From the NCBI RefSeq assembly GCF_000701365.1, contig NZ_KL370778.1:124001-188000 (forward strand): a DNA stretch of 64,000 nt, written 5' to 3'. The position numbers and the translations under genes are program-made. How positions within the stretch are numbered: the stretch's first letter is position 1; each line of letters begins with the position of its first letter. Source of the DNA: Blastococcus sp. URHD0036. GTDB lineage: Bacteria; Actinomycetota; Actinomycetes; Mycobacteriales; Geodermatophilaceae. Under the pieces are notes generated by a model. That model had not been told where the DNA came from. It made no database searches and was given only the letters and a program-made list of their open reading frames with translations. This document shows positions 53,483 to 61,334 of this stretch, piece after piece.

Positions 53483-54913
53483 TCACAGCGGAGGCGGGCT
53501 CGCCGGCAGCAGCGCCCGGGCGCTGCGGGCCCGCAGCGCACCGGCCCAGAGGCCCGCGCCGTAGGCGAGGTCCTCGGCCCGGCGGGCCGCGACGAAGGTG
53601 GCCGCCCCCACCTCCGCCCGGTGCGGCCACCAGCCGGCCAGCCCGTCGGCGAGGGCGACCCCGGCCAGGAGGACGCGTGCGCGGCGGGAGAACACCGCGG
53701 CGGCGACCGCCAGCGGCCAGTGGTGGCGGGTGGCGGCGCGGGCGAACGTCCGGCCGGCCGTCGCCGTCCCCCGGAGCACGAGCCCCGCGGCCAGGGCGAC
53801 CGGCGGGCGCGCGCCCGGCGGGGCCAGCCGGCGGGCGAGGCGCACCGTGGCGCCCGCCAGGACGCCGGCCGCACCCAGCCGGCCGAGCGCCGACCCGGAC
53901 ACGGCCAGACCCACGGCGGCCGCCGTCCAGGGCAGGACGACGACCGGCGCCACCGCCGCGCCGTGCCGCTGCGCCAGGAGGGCGGCCCCGGTGCCGTAGA
54001 AGGCCCGCCGGCCCAGCCACGAGCCCAGGGTCGCCGGGTGCTCGTGCGCCACCTCGGCAGCCGGCTCGTACCGGATCCGCCAGCCGGCCGCCAGCAGCCG
54101 CCAGACCAGGTCGACGTCCTCGGCGACCCGCATCGACTCGTCGAACCCCGGACCGAGCGCCGCCCGCCGGGTCAGCAGCGCGGCGCTGGGGACGTAGGAG
54201 ACCGCGGTCAGCGGGCGGACCGCCGCCGCGGCGGGGCCCATGTCCAGGGCACTGACCGCCGCCTCGTACGCGGCCAGCGGCCCGGTCGTGGACCGCAGGG
54301 AGGTGATGCGGGGGGCGGCGACGGCGAGGCGCGGGTCGCCGAGGTGGCCGCGCAGCGCCGGCAGCCAGCCGGGGCGCGGCACGCAGTCGGAGTCCAGGAA
54401 CGCCACGAGCGGGGTGTCCGCGGCGCGCAGGCCGGTGTTGCGGGCCGCGGCCGGGCCCCGCGAGACGTCGTGGCGCAGCACGTCCGCACCCGCCGCGGCG
54501 GCGACCGCGGCCAGGGCGGCGGGGTCGGAAGAGCCGTCGTCCACGACGAGGACCGGCAGCGCCACGGTGTCGGGATCGGCGCGGAGGGCGGCCAGGAGGC
54601 GGGCGACCCCGGCGGTGCGGTCCCGCACCGGGACGACGACGGTGACCGTCGTCCCGGGGTCGGGCAGCGCGCCCAGGTCGGGATGACCGATCCCGGTGTC
54701 GAGCAGCCGGCCCGCGAGCGCCGCCGTTCCCGCGTCGGTGACCGTCAGCCGGTCCTCGCGCAGCAGCTCGAGCGCCCGCGGGCGCAGGCGCAGCAGCCGC
54801 CGGGGGGAACCACCGAGCAGCGCCGTCCCGCCGTCCCGGCGGCGCACGCCCGGGTCGAGCCGGACGGTCCAGCCGTCCGGCAGCCGAGCATCCGGCGCCG
54901 CGGGGAGGCTCAG
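53483..54913 (-). CDS. mftF: mycofactocin biosynthesis glycosyltransferase MftF
   Basis: The roughly 450-477 residue protein adds glucose units to the mycofactocin core. N-terminal LPDGWTVRLDPGVRRRDGGTALLGGSPRRLLRLRP is the MftF hallmark. A GT2 domain follows (VTVVVPVRDR, VLVVDDGSSDP, FLDSDCVPRPGWLPAL, MRVAEDVDLVWRLLAAGWRIRYEP), then about four C-terminal membrane helices. The start is unclear: no ATG lies in frame near the conserved opening; CTG 54913, used here, overlaps the isochorismatase stop, and GTG 54847 would trim the hallmark segment. Confidence 0.85.
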   Translation of the reverse strand: MSLPAAPDARLPDGWTVRLDPGVRRRDGGTALLGGSPRRLLRLRPRALELLREDRLTVTDAGTAALAGRLLDTGIGHPDLGALPDPGTTVTVVVPVRDRTAGVARLLAALRADPDTVALPVLVVDDGSSDPAALAAVAAAAGADVLRHDVSRGPAAARNTGLRAADTPLVAFLDSDCVPRPGWLPALRGHLGDPRLAVAAPRITSLRSTTGPLAAYEAAVSALDMGPAAAAVRPLTAVSYVPSAALLTRRAALGPGFDESMRVAEDVDLVWRLLAAGWRIRYEPAAEVAHEHPATLGSWLGRRAFYGTGAALLAQRHGAAVAPVVVLPWTAAAVGLAVSGSALGRLGAAGVLAGATVRLARRLAPPGARPPVALAAGLVLRGTATAGRTFARAATRHHWPLAVAAAVFSRRARVLLAGVALADGLAGWWPHRAEVGAATFVAARRAEDLAYGAGLWAGALRARSARALLPASPPPL

Positions 54914-55452
54914 CCCAGGCCTCCGAGCACCGCGGCGGTGGTCGCCACCTGCACCAGCGGCGCGTAGCCGCCGACGAGCCGCAGCGTGTCCTCGTGCGCC
55001 CGGTCGCTCGCCCCGGCACACGCGTCGGAGACGACCCGCACCGCGATGCCGGCGTCGGCGGCCGGGAGCACTGTCGACAGCACGCAGCAGTCGGTGGCCA
55101 CGCCGGCCAGGGTCAGCGGGCCCTCTCCGACGATGCCGGCCAGCTCGGGCCCCCACTTGCCGAAGGTGGTCGTGTCGACCACGGGCGCCGGGCCCGGGTC
55201 CTCGACCAGCCGGTACAGCGGCGCCTCCGGTGGCTGCAGGGCGAAGTCGTACTGCTCGTAGTAGTCGACCCAGGCGCCCTCGGGCTTCTCCGGGGCGACG
55301 AACCGGGTGAAGACGACGCGGTCGCCGAACGCCGCCACGAGCCGGCGGACGTTCGGCCGGATCTCGTCGAAGCGAGGCGTCGTCCACGGCGAGTCGGGAT
55401 CGCGGAACACCTGCTGCAGGTCGACGACGACCAGCCACCCCTCGGGACGCAC
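54910..55452 (-). CDS. isochorismatase-family cysteine hydrolase
   Basis: The 180-residue protein has the catalytic triad of the family: Asp 11 (VVVDLQQVFRDP), Lys in TTFGKWGPEL near residue 98 and Cys in ATDCCVLST near residue 120. Members act on isochorismate, nicotinamide or related amides. It overlaps mftF by four bases in ATG/TGA-like fashion, so it is probably co-transcribed with the mycofactocin gene. Substrate is unknown. Confidence 0.88.
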   Translation of the reverse strand: MRPEGWLVVVDLQQVFRDPDSPWTTPRFDEIRPNVRRLVAAFGDRVVFTRFVAPEKPEGAWVDYYEQYDFALQPPEAPLYRLVEDPGPAPVVDTTTFGKWGPELAGIVGEGPLTLAGVATDCCVLSTVLPAADAGIAVRVVSDACAGASDRAHEDTLRLVGGYAPLVQVATTAAVLGGLG

Positions 55453-55499
55453 GTCGCCAGGCTAGCGACGGCCGTGACCGGGCCGTGACCCTCATGGGG

Positions 55500-55518
55500 T
55501 TAGGTGAGCCTTGCCTAT
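55500..55518 (+). promoter_or_regulatory. IdeR/DmdR-type iron box
   Basis: TTAGGTGAGCCTTGCCTAT matches TWAGGTWAGSCTWACCTWA at about 16 of 19 positions. It ends 21 bases before the ATG of the siderophore-binding lipoprotein, so this gene should respond to iron with the cluster at 14.5-18.6 kb. Confidence 0.75.
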
Positions 55519-55539
55519 CCGCCGATCGAGGAGTTCCGC

Positions 55540-56541
55540 ATGCCGTCCCGAGTCCCCACCCGCACGGCCGCCCTGGTGGCCGCCGCCCTGCTGCTCGCCG
55601 GATGCGGGGACGACGGCGACGACGACGCCCAGTCCGGCGGCGGCGACGGCGGGTCGTCGTCCTCCGGCGCCTTCCCCGTGACGATCGAGACGGCGTTCGG
55701 GGACGTCACGATCGACGAGGAGCCGATCACCGTCGTGGCGCTGGGCTGGTCGGACGCGGAGACGGCGCTGGCCCTCGGTGTCCAGCCGGTCGGGGCCAGC
55801 GACTGGCTCGCCGTCGGCGGGGACGGGCTCGGCGAGTGGGTCGAGGAGTCCTACGACGAGGCGCCCGAGATCATCGAGACGCTGGAGCCCGACCTCGAGG
55901 CCATCGCCGCGCTCGAGCCCGACCTGATCCTGGACACCCGCTCGTCGGCCACCCAGGAGCGTTACGACTCCCTGAGCCAGATCGCGCCCACCGTCGGTCA
56001 GCCCGAGGGCGTGGGCCCGTACCAGACCTCGTGGCAGCAGCAGCTCGAGCTCGTCGGCCAGGCCCTCGGGAGGACGGCCGAGGCAGATGAGCTCGCCGCC
56101 GACCTCGAGCAGCGGATCGCCGATGCCGCCGCCGAGCACCCCGAGTTCGAGGGCGTCGAGGTCGCCGTCGGCGCCTACACGTCGGAGGGCTTCGGCGCCT
56201 ACGTGCGCGGCGACGGCCGGGTCGACCTCATGGAGCAGCTGGGCTTCGTGAACAAGGAGGCCATCCAGGACGAGGCCGGCGAGAACTTCTTCATCCCGGT
56301 CGGCGACGAGCAGGTGTCGCTGCTGGACGCCGCGCTGACCGTCGTCTTCCCGATCTACGTCGAGGTCAGCGAGATCACCGGCAACCCGCTCTGGGAGACG
56401 CTGACGTCGGTCCAGCAGGGCCACGCGGTCGTCCTCGAGGACAAGGCCGTCGCCGACGCCTTCTCGGCCGCCTCGGTCAGCGGCATCGCGTACGCCCTCG
56501 ACAACGCCGTCCCGCTGTTCGCCGAGGCGCTGGCCGGCTGA
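55540..56541 (+). CDS. iron-siderophore ABC transporter substrate-binding lipoprotein (FecB/FepB-like)
   Basis: The 333-residue lipoprotein has the lipobox L-L-A-G-C (Cys near residue 20) and a Gly/Ser/Asp-rich linker. The Peripla_BP_2 domain includes VVALGWSDAETALALGVQPVG, LEAIAALEPDLILDTRS and SQIAPTVGQPEG. It would bind the ferric siderophore outside the membrane and feed FecCD permeases. It has its own iron box 21 bases upstream and is 37 kb from the permease operon, so either it works with that operon or serves another importer. ATG 55540. Confidence 0.9.
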   Translation: MPSRVPTRTAALVAAALLLAGCGDDGDDDAQSGGGDGGSSSSGAFPVTIETAFGDVTIDEEPITVVALGWSDAETALALGVQPVGASDWLAVGGDGLGEWVEESYDEAPEIIETLEPDLEAIAALEPDLILDTRSSATQERYDSLSQIAPTVGQPEGVGPYQTSWQQQLELVGQALGRTAEADELAADLEQRIADAAAEHPEFEGVEVAVGAYTSEGFGAYVRGDGRVDLMEQLGFVNKEAIQDEAGENFFIPVGDEQVSLLDAALTVVFPIYVEVSEITGNPLWETLTSVQQGHAVVLEDKAVADAFSAASVSGIAYALDNAVPLFAEALAG

Positions 56542-56560
56542 GCCGTCCCGACCGGGCGGC

Positions 56561-57259
56561 TCAGTTCCCGAGCCGCCCGGTCGCCGGATCCACCTGCCAC
56601 CCGGCCACGGCGGCCACCAGCCGGTCGGCCAGGCCGGCCAGCAGCTCGGCCCCCTCGGCGGCGCCGGCGCCGGCCGGATCCCCCAGGACGCCGTTCTCGC
56701 TGACCGCGCGCACCCCCTCGGCGCGCAGCCGGGGCAGCAGCTCGCCGATCGGGGTGCGATCGCCGGCCACCGCCCGCTGTCCCAGCACCCACTCGGGTTC
56801 CACGTGCAACATCAGCGACGTCTCGGTGCGGCCGGCGTGGGCGTCGCCACCGGGCACCCCGCACGGCCACCAGGCGACGTCACGGCCCTCGGTGCGGAGC
56901 AGCGCCCCCGCCGTCCGGAGGGCGTCCAGGTTGCCGCCGTTGCCGTTCACCAGCAGCACCCGGCCGGCCCAGCGGCACGCCGACCGGCCGTACTCGACCA
57001 GCAGGCCGGTCAGCGCCTCGGTGCCCAGCGAGATGGTGCCGGGGAAATCCTCGTGCTCACCGCTCGCGCCGTAGGCCAGGGCCGGGGCCAGCAACGCCGA
57101 GTCGATCCGGTCGACCGCCGCGTCGGCGACGGCCGCGGCGACCGCGGTGTCGGTGATCAGCGGGAGGTGCGGGCCGTGCTGCTCCACCGCGCCCAGCGGC
57201 ACCAGCAGCAGTGCCGACTCGGGCAGGTCCGGCCAGGTCGCGGCAGCGAGGGAGCGCAC
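56561..57259 (-). CDS. mftE: mycofactocin biosynthesis peptidase MftE (creatininase family)
   Basis: The 232-residue creatininase-fold metallopeptidase cuts the C-terminal Val-Tyr dipeptide from MftC-modified MftA. Metal ligands lie in LGAVEQHGPHLPLITD (Glu26, His28, Asp37), followed by the MftE block YGASGEHEDFPGTISLGTEAL, VNGNGGN and DAHAGRTETSLMLH. It is on the mftABC strand but lies past an MFS gene and a plus-strand gene, so it is probably not in the same transcript. Confidence 0.9.
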   Translation of the reverse strand: MRSLAAATWPDLPESALLLVPLGAVEQHGPHLPLITDTAVAAAVADAAVDRIDSALLAPALAYGASGEHEDFPGTISLGTEALTGLLVEYGRSACRWAGRVLLVNGNGGNLDALRTAGALLRTEGRDVAWWPCGVPGGDAHAGRTETSLMLHVEPEWVLGQRAVAGDRTPIGELLPRLRAEGVRAVSENGVLGDPAGAGAAEGAELLAGLADRLVAAVAGWQVDPATGRLGN

Positions 57260-57268
57260 CCGGGAACC

Positions 57269-58546
57269 CTAGTGAGCGATGACCAGGACCTCGTCGTCGT
57301 CGGACGGGTCGGGCAGCTCCCACGGCCGCACGACCACGACCAGGACCACCAGGGCCAGCGTCAGGGCCAGGACGACGACCGTGCCCATGGCCAGCGCGTC
57401 GTTCCCGAGCACCCCGACCAGCGGGGCGACCGCGGCGCCGACCACGAACTGCACGGCACCGAGCATCGCCGCGGCGGTGCCGGCCGTGTCCCCGTGCCGG
57501 GCCAGCGCCAGGGCCGGTGCGTTGGGGAGACCGAGGCCGGTGGCGAACAGGACCGCCCACATGGGCACCGCCACCGCCCAGATGCTGCCGGTGTCGACCA
57601 GTGCGAGGCCGGCCAGGAGCGCGCCGGCGACCACACCGCCGATGGTCGCCCCGAGCAGCACGCGGGAGGGCGGCCACCGCTTCAGCAGGACGGGGTTGAG
57701 CTGGGTGGCGGCGATCAACCAGATCGCACCGGCCCCGAAGAAGAGCCCGAACTCCTGCTCGTCGAGGCCGAACTCGTCCTGGTAGACGAACGCGGCGCCC
57801 GAGACGTAGCTGAAGAGCCCGGCGATCACCAGGCCACCGACGAGCACCAGGCCGACGAACACCCGGTCCCGGAAGAGCCCCCGGTAGCTGGCCAGCGTGC
57901 TGCGCACCCCGACGGCGAGGCGGCGCTCCGGGGGGAGCGTCTCGCGCACGACGAACCACCCGACGACCAGCAGCAGCAGGCCGTAGGCGGCGAGGATGAC
58001 GAAGACCCCGCGCCAGGACGTGTAGCGCAGCACCTGGCCGCCCAGCGCCGGCGCGAGCACCGGGAACGCGCCGATCACCAACATGAGCCGCGAGATCATC
58101 GTGGCCGCCGCGCGCCCGCTGAACAGGTCGCTGATGACGGCGAGGGCGACGACCATGCCGGCCGCCGTCCCGATGCCCTGCATCAACCGCAGCACGCCGA
58201 GGACGGCGACGTTGGGCGCCACCAGGACCAGCAGCGAGGCGATGACGTGCAGGGCGGTGCCGGCCAGCAGCGGCGTGCGGCGGCCGAGGGCGTCGGACAG
58301 CGGGCCCAGGACGAGCTGCCCCAGCCCCATCCCGACCAGGGTGCCGGTCAGCGTGAGCTGGACGCCCGCCGACGTCGTCAGCAGGTCGTCGGCCACGGTC
58401 GGCAGTGCCGGCAGGTAGAGGTCGATCGTCAGCGGCCCGAGCGCGACGAAGGCGCCGAGCGTCAGGGCGGTCCGTGCCATGCCCGGAGGCGCGGGGCTGG
58501 CGGCGGCCGCCTCGGCCGCGGTCGGCCGGTCGTGCGTCGTGGTCAC
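57269..58546 (-). CDS. Bcr/CflA-family multidrug MFS exporter
   Basis: The 425-residue protein has 12 predicted membrane helices. TLGAFVALGPLTIDLYLPALPTVADDL is the Bcr/CflA opening and GQLVLGPLSDALGRRTPLL its loop-2-3 motif. The C-terminal tail is acidic. GTG 58546 is the start. It ends 9 bases before mftE on the same strand, so the two are likely co-transcribed; whether it moves a mycofactocin-related molecule is unknown. Confidence 0.9.
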   Translation of the reverse strand: MTTTHDRPTAAEAAAASPAPPGMARTALTLGAFVALGPLTIDLYLPALPTVADDLLTTSAGVQLTLTGTLVGMGLGQLVLGPLSDALGRRTPLLAGTALHVIASLLVLVAPNVAVLGVLRLMQGIGTAAGMVVALAVISDLFSGRAAATMISRLMLVIGAFPVLAPALGGQVLRYTSWRGVFVILAAYGLLLLVVGWFVVRETLPPERRLAVGVRSTLASYRGLFRDRVFVGLVLVGGLVIAGLFSYVSGAAFVYQDEFGLDEQEFGLFFGAGAIWLIAATQLNPVLLKRWPPSRVLLGATIGGVVAGALLAGLALVDTGSIWAVAVPMWAVLFATGLGLPNAPALALARHGDTAGTAAAMLGAVQFVVGAAVAPLVGVLGNDALAMGTVVVLALTLALVVLVVVVRPWELPDPSDDDEVLVIAH

Positions 58547-58768
58547 GCGAGCGCTCCTGTGTCCGGGTGTGTCCCCCGGGTGCTGCGCTCCCGGCTCGTC
58601 GGGCCCAAGGGGCTGCGTCGCCCCGGCATTCCCGGTCCCGGCGCGTCGCTGCGCCGTCTCTCGTATGCCTTTCGGTTTCCCCTGTCCTTTGTAGCCCGTC
58701 GGCAGCCCACGTGTCACGGGACCGGCGCGAGGGCACCCGGTGGACAGGAACAGAGGAGAGGACGGGAC

Positions 58769-59248
58769 ATGAGCACCGAGGACGCACACAAGGTCGCCGA
58801 GCTGATCAAGGGGGAGCGCTTCGGCTTCCTCACGACGACGACGCCGACGGGGACCCTGACCAGCCGCCCGATGACGCTGCAGGAGGTCGAGTTCGACGGT
58901 GACCTGTGGTTCTTCGCCGAGCGCGGCGCCGACTGGCTCGACCACATCCGGGCCTCGCCGCAGGTCAACGTCGGGATCGGCTCCGGTGGCACCTGGGTGT
59001 CGCTGACCGGGCAGGCGGCGGTCGTGGACGACGTCGCGAAGAAGAAGGAACTGTGGAACGGCGGGGCCGAGGCGTGGCTCCCGCAGGGCCCGGAGGACCC
59101 GTCCGTCGTCCTGGTCCGGGTGGACGGCGACTCGGCGGAGTACTGGGACAGCCCCGGCGGCCGGCTGGCCACCGCCTTCAGCTTCGTGAAGGCCAAGGCC
59201 ACCGGCCAGCGGATCGACGCGGGCGAGAACGAGGTCGTCGACCTCTGA
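58769..59248 (+). CDS. pyridoxamine-5'-phosphate-oxidase-like general stress protein
   Basis: The 159-residue split-barrel flavin-binding-like protein matches the general-stress-protein-26 group: KGERFGFLTTTTPTGTLTSRPMTLQEVEFDGDLWFFAERG and VSLTGQAAVVDDVAKKKELW near residues 90-110. Such proteins bind FMN, F420 or neither. ATG 58769 follows GAGGAGAGG. It interrupts the minus-strand mft genes between mftC and the MFS exporter gene. A family-A-related hairpin follows it. Confidence 0.88.
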   Translation: MSTEDAHKVAELIKGERFGFLTTTTPTGTLTSRPMTLQEVEFDGDLWFFAERGADWLDHIRASPQVNVGIGSGGTWVSLTGQAAVVDDVAKKKELWNGGAEAWLPQGPEDPSVVLVRVDGDSAEYWDSPGGRLATAFSFVKAKATGQRIDAGENEVVDL

Positions 59249-59270
59249 CGCGGCCCGCCGAGGTCGCCAC

Positions 59271-59319
59271 TGTGCACTCGTCCACCGCATCCGCGACGGA
59301 TGCGGTGGACGACTGCACA
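59271..59319. terminator. long hairpin related to palindrome family A
   Basis: Arms 59271-59293 (TGTGCACTCGTCCACCGCATCCG) and 59297-59319 are complementary at 22 of 23 positions around a 3-base loop. It lies 22 bases after the stress-protein stop. Its TGTGCACTCGTC end recalls the TGCACACTCGTC core of the two hairpins at 24391 and 45647. Confidence 0.75.
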
Positions 59320-59417
59320 CTCCCGGGTGGGCGCGCTCCCAGCGGGCTCGCAGCGGAACCGGAGGAGGCCCTCAGCCGGCAGGACGAGGCTCGGTGCACC
59401 CCACCAGGAGGTGCACC

Positions 59418-59525
59418 GTGTTCCTCGTCGTCGTCCTGATCGCCCTGCTGCTGACCATGACCCTGGCCGACCTCACCCCGGACCTGCTGCCGGAGCACGG
59501 CCGGGGCGTGGTGCGGCTGCCCTGA
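59418..59525 (+). CDS. 35-residue single-helix membrane peptide
   Basis: GTG 59418 opens a 35-codon frame with a near-ideal AGGAGG at 59406-59411. The peptide is VFLVVVLIALLLTMTLADLTPDLLPEHG-like: one hydrophobic helix then a short polar tail. It ends four bases before the mftC stop on the other strand. No family is known to me; translation is plausible because of the ribosome site and membrane-like composition, but unproven. Confidence 0.45.
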   Translation: MFLVVVLIALLLTMTLADLTPDLLPEHGRGVVRLP

Positions 59526-59528
59526 CCC

Positions 59529-60758
59529 TTACTGCATGCCCGCCAGGGGCGACTCGTCGCACAGCTTGGCCGGGATGGAGGGGAACCCCAGCAGCGTCGG
59601 CTGGCCACGCACCGGGCCGGAGTGCGAGTGGTCGATGTGCGACTTCGGCGCGGTCCGGTCGGCGTCGCGGGCGGCCAGCGCCGTCTCGCCGTAGCCCTGC
59701 ACGCACTCGGGGTCGGGACCGTCCAGCGGCAGGCCGGTGAAGAACTTCGCCGCCATGCAGCCACCGCGGCAGGCGTCGAAGTGCGCGCACTTGGTGCAGG
59801 CGCCGCCGGTCTGCGGCGAGCGCAGCTCCTGGAACAGGTCCGAGGTCTGCCAGACCCGCTGGAAGCCGCCCTCGTCACGGACGTTGCCGGCCAGGAAGTT
59901 CTCGTGGATGGCGAACGGGCAGGCGTAGACGTCGCCCACCGGGTCGATCAGGCAGACCACGCGCCCCGCGCCGCACAGGTTCAGCCCGGGGAGCGCCTCG
60001 CCGTACGCGGAGAGGTGGAAGAAGGAGTCGCCGGTGAGCACGTTGTCGCCGTTGGCGAGCAGCCAGTTGTAGAGCTCGCGCTGCTGGGCCTGGGTGGGGT
60101 GCAGCTCGTCCCACACGTCGGCCCCGCGGCCCGAGGGCCGGAACCGGGTGATCCGCAGCTGCGCGCCGAAGGAGTCGGTCAGCGCCTTGAACTGGTCGAG
60201 CTGACCGACGTTCTCGCGGGTGACGACGACCGAGACCTTGAAGTCCTTCATCCCGGCCTCGGCCAGGTTCTCCAGCGCCCGGGTGGCGGTCGCGAAGGAG
60301 CCGGTGCCGCGGACCCGGTCGTTGACCTCGGCGGTCGCGCCGTCGAGGGAGAGCTGCACGTCGACGTAGTCGGTCGCCGCCAGCTGCGCGGCCCGCTTCT
60401 TGTCGAGCTTGATGCCGTTGGTGGAGAACTTGACGCCGACCTGGTGGTCGATCGCGTAGTCGAGCAGGTGCCAGAAGTCCGGCCGCACGGTGGGCTCGCC
60501 GCCGCCGACGTTGACGTAGAAGACCTGCATCCGCTGCAGCTCGTCGATGACCCGCTCGGCCTCGGCGGTCGACAGCTCGCGGGGGTCCCGCCGGCCGGAG
60601 GACGACAGGCAGTGCACGCACGCCAGGTTGCAGGCGTAGGTGAGCTCCCAGGTCAGGCAGATCGGGGCGTCCAGGCCGTACTCGAACTGGTCGATCAGCC
60701 GGCCACCGACGGGACGGTCGGGGCGGACGGTGGGGCGGGACGGCAGGACGGCGGTCAT
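59529..60758 (-). CDS. mftC: mycofactocin radical SAM maturase MftC
   Basis: The 409-residue SPASM radical SAM enzyme decarboxylates and cross-links the C-terminal Val-Tyr of MftA bound to MftB. The SAM cluster is C-N-L-A-C-V-H-C (Cys 43, 47, 50). SPASM cysteines are in CGAGRVVCLIDPVGDVYACPF and CTKCAHFDACRGGCMA. VNVGGGEPTVRPDFW is the GGEP SAM motif. ATG 60758 overlaps the mftB stop. Length is normal. Confidence 0.96.
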   Translation of the reverse strand: MTAVLPSRPTVRPDRPVGGRLIDQFEYGLDAPICLTWELTYACNLACVHCLSSSGRRDPRELSTAEAERVIDELQRMQVFYVNVGGGEPTVRPDFWHLLDYAIDHQVGVKFSTNGIKLDKKRAAQLAATDYVDVQLSLDGATAEVNDRVRGTGSFATATRALENLAEAGMKDFKVSVVVTRENVGQLDQFKALTDSFGAQLRITRFRPSGRGADVWDELHPTQAQQRELYNWLLANGDNVLTGDSFFHLSAYGEALPGLNLCGAGRVVCLIDPVGDVYACPFAIHENFLAGNVRDEGGFQRVWQTSDLFQELRSPQTGGACTKCAHFDACRGGCMAAKFFTGLPLDGPDPECVQGYGETALAARDADRTAPKSHIDHSHSGPVRGQPTLLGFPSIPAKLCDESPLAGMQ

Positions 60759-61078
60759 GCGGGCAGCTCCCTGAGTTCGATCATCTGCGAGCGCGAGAGG
60801 TCGGCCAGCGCCTTGACGTAGGCGGGCCGTTGCGCCTCGGGCACCGCGCAGGCCTCGAGCGTGGCGTGCACGCTCGGGTGCTGCTCCAGTGACTCCACGA
60901 CGCTGACCAGCAGCTTCGACTTCAGGAACGACAGCTTGCGGTTCCCGAAGTGGTACACGAGCGCCCCGAACGGCTCCGGGCGCATCGCCACCGACCGGGC
61001 CCGCTGCCAGGGGAGCTCCGGGTCGAACGCGGCCCCCGGGGCGTCCTGGTCCACGGCAGCGGGCTCGGCGGTGGTCAC
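60755..61078 (-). CDS. mftB: mycofactocin peptide chaperone MftB
   Basis: The 107-residue PqqD-like (RRE) chaperone presents MftA to MftC. MRPEPFGALVYHFGNRKLSFLKSKLL is the MftB hallmark, followed by LVSVVESLEQHPSVHATLEACAVPEAQRPAYVKALADL. GTG 61078 is used because it lies 8 bases after the mftA stop and gives family length. It overlaps mftC by four bases. Confidence 0.93.
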   Translation of the reverse strand: MTTAEPAAVDQDAPGAAFDPELPWQRARSVAMRPEPFGALVYHFGNRKLSFLKSKLLVSVVESLEQHPSVHATLEACAVPEAQRPAYVKALADLSRSQMIELRELPA

Positions 61079-61086
61079 CGGCTGGC

Positions 61087-61206
61087 TCAGTAGACGCCGC
61101 ACATGCCGTCGATGGAGACCTCCTCGACGAGGGTCTCCTCGACCAGCGCCTCCTCGGCCACGGCCGGGGTCTCGTTCTCGGTGCTGACGGTGACCTGCTC
61201 GGGCAT
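61087..61206 (-). CDS. mftA: mycofactocin precursor peptide MftA
   Basis: The 39-residue ribosomal precursor starts MPEQVTVSTENE, has an acidic middle with three L-V-E-E-like repeats and ends I-D-G-M-C-G-V-Y, the invariant mycofactocin core, whose terminal Val-Tyr is modified by MftC and cut by MftE to give the redox cofactor. ATG 61206 has AGGAGG upstream. It is the first gene of mftABC, with the divergent mftR and an inverted repeat just upstream. Confidence 0.97.
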   Translation of the reverse strand: MPEQVTVSTENETPAVAEEALVEETLVEEVSIDGMCGVY

Positions 61207-61254
61207 GACGCCTCCTCGGAGATGGGTGACCTGGGTCGCGCCGAACGCTAGTGA

Positions 61255-61282
61255 CACCCGGTGCCACAGGCAACACCGGGTG
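61255..61282. promoter_or_regulatory. candidate MftR operator
   Basis: CACCCGGTG (61255-61263) and CACCGGGTG (61274-61282) form a perfect 9-bp inverted repeat with a 10-base spacer in the 128-base gap between divergent mftA and mftR. Spacing and symmetry suit a dimeric TetR repressor controlling both genes. Confidence 0.6.
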
Positions 61283-61334
61283 AACCGGCGGCGCGGCGGT
61301 TCCCGCGGCGGACCCGTCGGTACAGGATGGACGG

